A stretch of DNA of 64,000 bases, taken from the NCBI GenBank assembly GCA_032622095.1, contig CP136063.1, positions 26,166,987 to 26,230,986 on the forward strand. The letters are read 5' to 3'. Below the pieces are notes generated by a model. It was not told the origin of the DNA. It ran no database searches and saw only the letters and a program-made list of their open reading frames with translations. Positions 47,691 through 58,100 of this stretch are shown in pieces (positions within the stretch are counted from its first letter, which is position 1; each line of letters starts with the position of its first letter). Source of the stretch: Siphonodentalium dalli (lineage: Eukaryota > Mollusca > Scaphopoda > Gadilida > Siphonodentaliidae). Position numbers and translations under genes: made by a program.

Positions 47691-48420
47691 ATGTACCAGA
47701 TGCTGAATATTATCTCGCAAAGAGAGGTGAAGAGTATCAGGTATGCTTATAAATTATGTAGCTTATAGTTGTACCCTAAATTTTCGGAGGACAAATTGTT
47801 ATAAGCCAAGTGCATTCACCAGCGGCCATCTTGTATTTCAAAATTCAATCCATTAGCATTGGCTACAGTCCATTCTATTCACCTGATCATCATTGTATGG
47901 AACGTACATGAAGATGGGAACGAGCCATAAAACATGGCTGCTGGCAACCATCTTGGGTTTTGCTTTTTGCATGACTAAATCCTTTTGTCACACCCTACAG
48001 TTTACACCCTACAGTCTACTTCCCTCAGGCGTTCATCACTAAAAACTTCATATTAATCTTGATATTGGTCTACTAGATGGAGGCTATCAACTGTTTTTGA
48101 ATTTAATTCAAAAACATAGCGCCAGCAGCCATCTTGGATTTTACTTTATATGTATCTCTTCATGTTCGTGGGTGAACGCCTCTGAAACAACATTTCTGTT
48201 GTACTCATTTGTGAAATGTTCAAAACATATATTATCTTTGTTTTTTTTTCTAGTTTAGATAGGACTTATTCAGGGAACTGTTGTAAATTTTACCTCACGT
48301 TTGTTACGTCTGGCATAAGAAAGCAAGACCTCACTGGTTACCATGGTTACAAACATAATTCTGAGTCTGGAATGGGCCCCTTTTAAGTGAGTATTATTCC
48401 AGTTTTCTTTGGTTTTCAGC
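47691..48420. other. Gene-free stretch
   Basis: The motif GCxGCCATCTTG followed by T-rich sequence recurs at about 46395 (as its reverse complement), 47822, 47948, 48128 and 48832. This suggests pieces of one dispersed repeat. No gene. Confidence 0.35.
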
Positions 48421-48423
48421 AGA

Positions 48424-48620
48424 ACAGACACCAAAGTCAGATTATACTTGACTGTTGTGTGTACATCTCACATCAATCGTTACCATGGTTACCTGAGGAG
48501 TCGGTGCTATATTTAGCTAACAGACACCGAAGTCAGATTATACTTGACTGTTGTGTGTACATCTGACATCAATCGTTACCATGGTTATCCAAGGAATCAG
48601 TGCTATATTTAGCTCAACAT
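48424..48620. repeat. Two-unit tandem duplication, about 98 bp
   Basis: CAGATTATACTTGACTGTTG and TCAATCGTTACCATGGTTA occur twice in the same order, ending with TGCTATATTTAGCT in both units. Confidence 0.85.
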
Positions 48621-51600
48621 GACAATGTCATGTTTGAGCTCATGCCATAAGTTTGCATCCGTCGTATGTCTGTCCATCTGCATGTGTGCGTCAGTCATCA
48701 ACAATTTCGTTCGCACATCCCAAAGCTCACATCTCTCATCTGATAGTCACCAAACTTCATATAGATCTTCAGCGTGACATCTAGATAGGAGCTATTGATT
48801 CCACAATTTGATAAAAAACTATTCCATTGGTGGCCATCTTGTATTTCCAAATTTGAATCAATCGGCACACACTGCAGCCTGCATTTACAGTTAAACCTGT
48901 TGTGAAGGACCAAACATTTTGCTGAGCCAAAAAGGTTGTTATAACAGGTGGTCAATGACGACAGTTGGGGGCCAGTGAGTAGATTTTGAGCAGGTATACC
49001 CCCATTCCAAAAAGATGGTGGGCATACTGGATTACATGGATCCGTCTCTCCGTCTGCTCATATATCTCAATCATGGGTAATCGGATCCCAATGATATTTG
49101 GTATACAGGTTTATCAGACAGGCTTTCCAAAAAAGTTTTTTTCCATTCCAAGAGTTATCCCTATTTGTTGTCTGAAAATGTTTGATATCTGTCCGTCTGC
49201 TCATATATCTCAACCATAGATCATTGGACGTTATTCACATTTTCCGTATAAGAGTTATCCCTCTTTGTTAATCTGAAATTGTTTGATTTCTGTATGTTAT
49301 TTGTCAGAAATGTTAAGTGATTTGTTCATTCACCACATTTTTTTCACAATTTGGTTTCTGACCTGTCCTACTAGTATTTTTAATTTTCACCATGGAGGTA
49401 TCCCAGCACCCTTTTGTAACCTCTTGTTCTTTTTACTCAGGTTTGTTCTCAAATAAAAATAGAAAAAACAAACTAGTAACATTTATTAATAACAAATTTA
49501 ATAGACGTTTATACAAGCAACAGGTAAGGCTGAAAATATCTTCTCATTGTCTAAATTCTCTCTATTATGTACGCTTTTGATTCATTCCTGTCAAATCGGG
49601 GGAACGTAGAGGCATTGCTGACAGTTCCTGTTTGGGTGTGGAGTAGTGGACTTTAAGAATGGTCGGTGAAATATCATCTCTGGAGAAATAAAAAAATATC
49701 AAATATTTCAATATTGATACCACTGAGTTATGTAAATGGTGCCTGCCATAGTGACAGGCACACTTAAGGGAATTTAAAAAAATTATTTGCAGACTTGAAT
49801 TCGACTGGACTATCACTGGCCTGCATGCGTTGTATTCTACGTTATGTGGTCGAGATTGTCTGGTGTAAACCTTGCCGGTGCATCGCACATCTAGGAATTT
49901 CGAATCCGTCACGTTATCTTCGAAGGCCGTTGGATGACTGGTGTCGATGCTGCTGGTGATATCTCTTGTAATATATCGGGGTCGTCACTTCTGGCATTGT
50001 GGCTGGTGTTGGGTGGGCATATGTGCGTTGACCAGAGATGCTCCCAGGGTTCGCACGCATATACTGAAAACTTGAAGTTACTGGAGATAGGAAAATAATA
50101 CTGGAAAGTTATGGAAAAATCACTCCGCAATGTCTGAGTACTTGAATATACTGGAATCGGCCGATTTTAGGTAACACCGGTCATTGGCACCGGTTGTTAT
50201 TTTTCGTAACACCGGTAAACACAACGCTGTGCTTTCTGTTTGACCATTTATTTTCTTGTGTCTTAAGCCGCTTACACATGGAAGCGGCGCGGTTATCTAG
50301 CGAGTAAACTTTTTGTCATCACTGCGAGAGTGTGTCGCTTTCACATGGCCGCAGCAGAATAATTATAAACGCCCGAAGTATTGTGTTTCATAACATTAGT
50401 TTCTAAAATGGAGGCAGTGTCTGATGACACTTGTTATAATAGCACTGGCATATTTGTATCGACAACGAAAAAAGAAGAGAAATAGAAGGTTTTTGATGCA
50501 ACGGTAAGGGGACAATCGTCTGTGCTGGAAGATCTGGGTTCTCAGCATTGTAAAATATCTGGGAGATTCTTAACCCTCAGCTCACAACTTTCGAAAAATG
50601 TGGGAGATGTGGGAGCTTGAGTTGCCGGGTTATTTGCGCAACTTTTCTTCTTTTGAGCCTCTATTAATTCCGTAATTGCTTTTCCAACAGGATCATCTCG
50701 TTTTCCCCTTTTTCCTACCTTTGATGACAATACATATGGTATCCTTCTCTGTTTACACAATTAACATCGGGTTAAATTTTATTATGACGTTGTGCAGATG
50801 AGAGAACTGATGTGTAAGGGCTAAATTCGTAGAAGGTATTTATAGAATTTTTGGGGATTTTCCTTAAATTTGAGGTAGTACTACATGACCCGATGAATAT
50901 GTGTGGAATGCTTTGATCTGACAGTGATTAAAAATGTCACCGCGCGTCGATTGGCAAAGTAAACAATGACTATGTACATACAGGTTGTCTATCTGATTGC
51001 TTGTAGATACCACTTCCAGAAAATATGCCATACGATTTGCTAGGCGAATAGGGCGCACTTAGGTTTCACATTGGGCGCACCTACACATTAAAACAAATAT
51101 AGACAGAAAACCTAAATTGCCCCTTCACAAGAATATATTTATTGGCGGAAATCTGTGTGCGTTGGATAGTCGAATCTTTTCTGCAAACTTCCAGGGTAGG
51201 CTTTTTTGACGACCTGTCATCTAACAGGGGCAGTTCAACTTTGACCCGAATCTGGTCTTATTTTGCATCAAATTTTAGGGTATTGTCCATACTGACGTCA
51301 CGCTTTACTCTCATGTTGTGCCCAAACCCGACAAATCTGCCCTGGCGTTCATCTAGGTTGTTTGGCATTGACAAATATGGCCTCGCATTCATTAAAGGGG
51401 CATCATTGGGCCCAAAAATAGGTCGAAAATGGTAATTTCGGTTCTACAACGAGAAGCAGAAATGGCATCAGAGGGGTTAATTTGTAATTTTATTGGATGG
51501 CTCCGGTGCCAAATAAGCTGATGCATCGCGTGCTTTGTTTACAATTTGTTGAACAGAGCGAGTGACGTTATTATCCTGGAAAGCGATTCCCAAAATAGAC

Positions 51601-51910
51601 TAATTTATGCACGTCAATCATTTTGGTGCCAAGAAACGAAAGTAGGTTATGAAAGTCGTAAATACTTCCGCATAATCATGGAGTCCATGGCGACACCTGT
51701 AAAATCAATGTCTTCGCAAATTAAACATTTATTTAACGTATGCAATTGTGTGTATTATGTGGTTATTTGTTTGAAGGGACACGCATAACAAAAACGGGTT
51801 ATAAAGTTGAAACTGTTGCTTTCAGTGACTTTTTATTCGAACACAAACAGCTCACTGTTTGAGCCCATACACATGCAGGCCAAAACTCATATATATGTAC
51901 ACGAATAAAG
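48621..51910. other. 3.3 kb without a recognised gene
   Basis: Part of 48985-49270 repeats CCGTCTGCTCATATATCTCA and AGAGTTATCCCT in the style of the dispersed repeats elsewhere. A minus-strand frame at 50542-50760 (CELRVKNLPD near its end, basic start) is faintly like the BESS/MADF class, but I would not call it a gene. A minus-strand frame at 49565-49912 shows no domain. Confidence 0.3.
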
Positions 51911-51916
51911 TCCCAA

Positions 51917-52190
51917 AATAAGGTGTTTGCCATTTGCAGAGTGAGGTCCCCAGAGGATGAATTTAGATGCCAACCCTGCATAGTCGGTTAGCATCACCAA
52001 AATTAACCCCATGTGGACATCATTTTGAACCTAATTCTCCATGGTTGATACATGTAAAGGCCCAAACGGAATGGGGTTCCCAGAGGGTAAATTTGGTGAT
52101 TGTAGCCCACATTGCGAGGTAGTATCACTAAATTCACCATCTGAGGACCTCACTCTGCCAATGACGGTTACCTTATTTCGAGGCTTCCAT
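51917..52190. mobile_element. Decayed foldback element (CCCAGAGGG family)
   Basis: AAGGTGTTTGCCATTTGCAG with GAGGTCCCCAGAGG at the left and CTCTGCCAATGACGG at the right are diverged versions of the ends and stems of the elements at 37733 and 53336. Confidence 0.6.
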
Positions 52191-52232
52191 AGAATGCAGG
52201 TACATGTACTCATTATTCATTACCAGGTATGA

Positions 52233-52514
52233 TTAGTCACTTTCGTTGGAGTCCTCTGCAGAGTGAGAGTAGTCAGATTCTCCAGAAAGTACCAGCAGTC
52301 GTTGCTCAATCTCATTCATTTCATCACGACATAACCTACAATCACAAGATACCGCACATAAATCACAGCATGAATGCTTTCTTCCCTTCAACTGGGCACT
52401 GGAACGCCCGTCATCACTGAAGTATTGGAAGAGAATATTTCGTCGACACTGTCCTTCACATGGATTTTGGTGCCACTTTTCAAAAGTGCAATGATCTTGC
52501 CATCCAGTGTCCAT
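52233..52514 (-). pseudogene. RecQ-like helicase C-terminal fragment
   Basis: The peptide contains PCEGQCRRNILFQYFSDDGR and HSCCDLCAVSCDCRLC. A C-RR...L..YF segment followed by a paired-cysteine knuckle is the zinc-binding module that closes the helicase core of RecQ-family ATP-dependent DNA helicases. An acidic, serine-rich tail ends the frame. The helicase motor is not present upstream: the sequence there (52560-53120) is LINE ORF1 on the same strand. So this is either a terminal exon separated from its gene or, more likely, a fragment of the multi-copy RecQ-like genes seen in molluscs and cnidarians. Confidence 0.65.
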
Positions 52515-52559
52515 TTATTTTGTACACTATCGTGTGAGTTTAACTGATTTTAACAGTTC

Positions 52560-53120
52560 CATATTCCGTCCAGTTAAGCTTTCTGTGATCGCTAACTTGA
52601 TCGCACCATACAGGGTACAGTTCTTAAGTTTCCTCTCAGACATGAACAGATCATGTTTTACATCATGTCTGGTCAATCGCTCTATTTTGCTTAGCAAACC
52701 TGTGTTCTCCCGATTTCCTTGGGTTCTATCGGAACTTTGAGGGCGTCATGAAAGATGTCGAAGGCTATTTTGTTGGTGTTTCCATTTTCCTTTTCAGGCA
52801 CTCCATGAATTAACAAGCAGTTCCTTCTGCTGTATTGCTCTAGGTTATTAACCTCGTCTTTCAGCTTCCAAGTTGTCTACCCTCAACTTACACACTTCAT
52901 TGTCTAAGTCACTTAACCGTTGTGTTATAGAACTATCATTTGAACAATCTTCTACTGCTTTAATAAATTCATCATTCGTCACAATGGCTTGGATCAAGTT
53001 GGCTTTCGTATTGTCATCCGATAGAATTTGATTTACTATTTTGTCTGCCAAATTTTCGACCAGTTTTTTTCCTGCCGATCTGTTTACATTGACACTGGAA
53101 GCCCTGTCTACATATGTGGA
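52560..53120 (-). pseudogene. LINE ORF1 (coiled-coil RNA-binding type), partial
   Basis: On the minus strand the first part gives MADKIVNQILSDDNTKANLI and QRLSDLDNEVCKLRVDNLEA, a coiled-coil-like helix. The next frame gives NNLEQYSRRNCLLIHGVPEK, then FDIFHDALKVPIEPKEIGRT. The EQYSRRN...GVPE motif is the signature of ORF1 proteins of L1/Tx1-type LINEs. Frame changes after LEAE and beyond GRT show it is inactive. Its reverse-transcriptase ORF is not present downstream, where a RecQ-like fragment lies instead. Confidence 0.8.
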
Positions 53121-53335
53121 TCCACAGACTACAATGTGGTAGTTTTAGGAAGAATATCTGCGAATGAATAATAATCACAATATTAGTTGTTTAATTACAT
53201 AGTTTCAATTTGTGTAATGATTCAATTTGCCAGGGGTAATGTTTTAATCTGTGTAATGAAGTCATGAGGCGAACTTTGACTAAAAGGAAAACATAAGATG
53301 TGTGCATCACTTGGAGGAATGCTTTCAAGCCTTGA

Positions 53336-53476
53336 AATAGGGTGTCTGTCATTTGCAGAATGAGGTCCCCAGAGGGTGAATTTGGTGATGCTAGCCCGCT
53401 ATGTGGGGTAGCATCACTAAATTCACCCTCTGGGGACCTCATTCTGCAAATGACAGACACCCTAGTTCAAGGCTTG
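53336..53476. mobile_element. Compact foldback element (CAAGCCTTGAAATAGGG)
   Basis: A 141-bp near-perfect hairpin: CAAGCCTTGAAATAGGGTGT pairs with ACACCCTAGTTCAAGGCTTG and the stem continues through CCCAGAGGGTGAATTTGGTG. AATGCT flanks both sides, suggesting a 6-8 bp duplication. Confidence 0.85.
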
Positions 53477-53535
53477 AATGCTGTAAAGATGTATCCACTG
53501 GGATGGAATACAAAGTGATAGATTTAATTGAGGTA

Positions 53536-53749
53536 CAGTAATGCCCTAATTAATCGACTCCTTAACCACAGCAGAATTATGGTTAACTTTTCAGGATTCA
53601 GTCGGAAATATGGCTTGTTGCCATTCATCGGAAAGCTCTCCCCGAGAGCTTTCCGATGAATGGCAACAAACCATATTTCCGACTAAATCCTGAAAAGTTA
53701 CCCATAATTCTGCTGTGGTTAAAGGAGTCAATTAATTAGGGCATTACTG
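53536..53749. mobile_element. Hairpin MITE (CAGTAATG family), intact
   Basis: A complete 214-bp hairpin between TA dinucleotides. It gives the clearest consensus of the family: CAGTAATGCCCTAATTAATC, CTCCTTAACCACAGC, GGATTCAGTCGGAAATATGG and a tip of GAAAGCTCTC. Each arm contains one TTAA, at the CTCCTTAACC junction. Confidence 0.95.
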
Positions 53750-54033
53750 TAGTCCAAAGTGTACCCCGTCAGTTTTTCTTAGTATTCTCTGTCAGTTTGT
53801 CTGAAAGTTTTTGTGACAGGACATCTCGACACAGAAAGCATTTGTTTTCCCATGCAGTAATGTCCTAAATAATTGACTCCTTAACAAAAGCAGAATTATG
53901 GGTAACTTTTCAGGATTTAGACGGAAATATGGCCTGTTGCCATTCACACACATTCTCACAGAGCTTTCTGATGAATGGCAACAAGTCATATTTCCGACTA
54001 AATCCTGAAAAGTTACCAATAATTCTAATGTGG

Positions 54034-54059
54034 TTAAGGACTTTGCTAACCCATTTTGG
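54034..54059 (+). repeat. Left TTAA target site and terminal inverted repeat
   Basis: TTAA (54034-54037) is followed by GGACTTTGCTAACCCATTTTGG (54038-54059), which pairs with 60952-60973 with one mismatch. Confidence 0.9.
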
Positions 54060-54214
54060 ACAAAAATAAAGGGTCAAAAAAACACATTCAAACTCATTGC
54101 AAGCACATGAATTGACTTGCATACAGATCTATGAACATCTTTGACATGTTCAAACCATGTGTAACCTCACCTTCCATTAAAAATATGCTTTTATTCAGGG
54201 TTAAATTTTGCAAA

Positions 54215-54231
54215 TTTTCGAACCCAAAATC
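54215..54231 (+). repeat. Left subterminal inverted repeat
   Basis: TTTTCGAACCCAAAATC, 177 bp from the left end, is the exact reverse complement of 60768-60784. Symmetric placement suggests a transposase-binding site. Confidence 0.7.
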
Positions 54232-54239
54232 TAGAAAAT

Positions 54240-55120
54240 GGCGCAACCACTAAAATCATCATGGACACAGAAAGATGTAAAAATATGCCATTTGAGATAT
54301 CTGACGCATTGTCTGTTAATTGGCCGAAATCCCATATGTAAAAATCTGACTTGATTTCTCGGTTACGCGTGCAGTTACAACGAAGTTAGGTAAACAGACC
54401 GCGTTAACAACTAATTTCCAAGTGTATGAACAGCGATCGTGTAAATGCACAAATATATATATTGACTAAATGAAGCAGAACTCGGGGGCATAACTTACGA
54501 ATATGTACCAAGAGCGAGATCTTCAATTAGATGCTTGAAAATGTAATATTATTTTGATAACATTGCGATGGCGCAGCACAACCGTGTGATAACGAAACAA
54601 ATCGCCTCGATTTTCGAATTACAGGGAACTTGAAACTCGAATTTAATTATGCAATAGACAGAAGCGTAATTTAACATATTGCCATCATCAACTCACAACA
54701 AGAGTACGTAGAAGTAAAATTATATATACTAGAAACATGGAACTATATTGATTCACACAGTGCAAAATATCGCTACGCGGAGAACTGGTTTCAGGAATTG
54801 TCTGAGAAGTTCATGGCCAGAATTTCTTCCAATGAGATTCTAAATATACTGTTAGTGTGATTGCAGATGTTTTGCACATGATAAAAACATCGAGTAAGTA
54901 GAAAATACACATCCGATTATTATTCCTGATCGCTAATTGATTTAAGAAATAAAAGGTGAGTAACTTGACCGTTACAATTTCAGCACGTGTTTGTATATTG
55001 TTGTTGTTGTTTCCAGGTAAGAAATAACATTGTTTTATTACTAAAAATGTATTGTTTTTAGTCCTACTTGTTCAGTTGTGGTTTGTTTATGCACGAAATT
55101 AGGACAGGTAGGTTTAGAAA
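54240..55120. other. 5' leader and promoter region of the transposon gene
   Basis: No coding sequence. The pyrimidine-rich stretch ending TTGTTTCCAG at about 55017 could be a 3' splice site for a leader exon. No TATA box is placed with confidence. Confidence 0.4.
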
Positions 55121-58100
55121 ATGAAAAAAAATTATATTAGTAGAATAAAACGAAAATCCAGCGTGTTGGCACGAAATAAGGTTACCCACATCAGTATAGA
55201 CATGGGGTCCTCTCAAAGATACCAATATACTCGAAAAGGAAAGTTTGGAAAAAAAAGTGGTCGATTCAAGAAGAATGTAGTTAGATCAAATGTTCCATCA
55301 AGCCATAAATCATTTCATAAGTCCCACCATGAAAAAAGGTATACTATGACAAACATGAGTCAGGAATCACAGGATGCTCTTAAGTTTCGCATAAGCCGTG
55401 ATGTTGATGATGATATGCAGGTTGTGACTGACCGGAATGTGTATCATGTGAAAAAGACTGTTGACAATGACCAGAAGGTTACATTGATTCTGCAGAAGAA
55501 GAAAGCCATTGCATTAGAAGGTTACCGTGTTATTGACTTAACCAATCTCAATGTCCACATAAATAATATTGCCATACATGTAGCCGAGTGTCCTGCTGCA
55601 TTGTCCAGAATTGCTTCAAACAAACAACCATACCAGTTAATAACAGAATCTAAACGTTATGCCTTGGCCTCAATTCTACTAGCAAGATGCAATGGCTGTC
55701 TGCAGAGCTTTTACTTTCATACAAGTAAAACAACTGATTTCCAGACCAAAAAGTTCTATGATGTTAATGCCAGGGCAGTTTGGGGGCAAATGGTGACAGG
55801 AGGTGGTGCGAGTTGTCTCAATGAGCTTTCCGCAACGTTCGACATGCCAGGTATGAGCAGGTCTACATTCACCAAGATAGAGACTGGCATTGGTCATATT
55901 TGGGAAGAAAGTATACAGAAAGAAATGTTGCAGGCAGGTTGTGAGGAACGACAGATTGCAATAGAGAGTGGGAAGTTCTGTGATGGAATACCAGCAATTA
56001 CAGTCATCTGCGATGGAGGTTGGAGTAAGCGATCGCACAAACATTCGTACAATGCGGCTGGTGGGGTTGCCATCATCATCGGTGCTGCCACTAAGAAGAT
56101 TCTCTACATGGGCATCCGCAACAAAAACTGTTCTATATGTATTAAACATGAAAATCTCAACACCAATCCTCCTGATCATGAGTGCTATCGGAATCATACC
56201 ACTAGCAGCCAATCGATGGAAGCAGACATAATTGTTGAGGGATTTCTTGCTGCGGAAAAGATGCACGGTGTTCGGTTCAAATGGATGGTTGGCGATGGCG
56301 ATAGTTCTGTCTTTGCAAGAATTCAAGAAGAGGTTCCAATCTGGGGAGTGAAAGTTGTAAAGATTGAATGCGCTAACCACATGACAAAATGTTTACGAAC
56401 CAGATTAGAGCAGCTAGTGGAAGACAATCCCCATTATAAAGGAAAGAATAATCTGACCAAAGTGAAAAGAGTGAAGATCGTATCATGCGTCAGATCATCT
56501 ATCAAATACAGATGTGATAATCCATCCACTGATTCTGCATCTACAATCTTAAAGCTAAAAAATGACATCATGAATTCAGCTTCTCATGTTTTCGGGATCC
56601 ATGATAAGTGCTCGGACTTCTGCAAGGCAAAGGCAAATGAACAAAAAGAGATTGGTTCAACTCACGGTAACAAATCTAACAATGAAGAGCAGGGAAATAA
56701 AGCAGACAGCAGTGACACGGAACCGGTTGAACAGGAAATTCTGAAGGAGATGGAAGATTATTGGACAGAAGGGATGTCACCAACAGAACTGACTGAGGTG
56801 AGATCCCTTGATGCCGATGCTATTGATATAGATCCATCACTTCATAATGATATCCGCTTCCATCTGAATCGTCTAGCTGAAAAGGCCGACAAACTTGTTG
56901 GAAATGCCACAACCAACCTTGCAGAAAGCTGGATGAACGTGCGAATGAAATTTGATGGTGGAAAGGTAAGAAATCGATGTAACAGAGGCTCATGGAATTT
57001 CCGCTGCTATGGCGCACTGCTACGAAGTAACATGGGACCAAATTGGGCACCGATTGCATGGGAACAGGCGACAGGTACTCGAGCTGGAAGAGCCTTCAAA
57101 GATGAGTACTCTAAGAGGAGAAAGATGATTAAACAGGCAGCAGTGTACCAGAAGAAGAAAGATTATAAAGTGAAGCGGTGGAAAAGAAAGATAAGAGCAC
57201 TGAAAACCAACATGACGAAGAAGGCTAGACTGGAATATGGTCCTGAATCCATCCAAGTGTCCAATGATTTAACACCAGAACAACTGCAAGACAAGATCAA
57301 ATGGTACTACGAGAAAGAAATCAATGTGTCTGAAACAATTTTAAAGCATGTCGAAGAACAAACAGTGGAACAGTCATTGTCCGGTTATTGGCTAGCTGAG
57401 AGAAAGAAGAGAATAACAGCATCCAATTTTTCAAGTATCGTCAAGCGTCGGAATACCATCCCTGTGAAGAAACTTGTAGAAAAGCTCTTGTACTCAACAT
57501 TTGCAGGAACAAGACTTACTAGACGAGGGCTTAGACTTGAAAAATTTGCCATTAAGGAATACATCCAATTTAAGAAGGACAACAGTGAAGATGTAAGGGT
57601 TAAGAAAATGGGACTGTTCATTGATAGGGCTCATCCTTTCCTTGGTGCCAGCGTTGATGGTCATGTGACAAGTAGCACACATGGTGAAGGCGTGCTTGAA
57701 ATTAAACATGTTCTTCTGAACAAGGGTTTCATGTTCCAAGAAGCTGCTTTGAAATCAAAGGTCTTCTGTTTACAATATGTCAATGGAGAACTCTCACTGA
57801 AGAAAACACATGCTTTCTACCATCAAATTCAAGGTCAACTCAATGTTTTGAATCTTGAATGGGCTGATCTTGTTGTGCGGCGGGTGGATCCCCATCAACT
57901 TCACGTTGAAAGAATCAATCGAGACCCCATCTTGTGGAAGGACACTATGCTACCAAAACTTGAAGCATTCTACCATAAGGCTATACTTCCTGAGTTGGCA
58001 GCTCCACGTAATGGCAAGAAGCCTGGCATCCGGGAGCCAGGAAATTGGGTAATTAATTCACCTTACTCCTAGCAACCAATCAAATACTAACACAAATGCT

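Noticed and set aside
50542-50760. Possible MADF/BESS-type gene on the minus strand
   Set aside because: The resemblance is a few residues only, with no MADF domain upstream; too weak to annotate.
55679-56380. Open frame of 233 codons on the minus strand
   Set aside because: It is a shadow of the transposase frame on the opposite strand, with no domain of its own.
55121-58072. Reading the YqaJ domain as evidence for a phage or virus insertion
   Set aside because: The domain is fused to an animal transposase, the gene has introns, and the locus has DNA-transposon ends. No capsid, polymerase or packaging gene is present.
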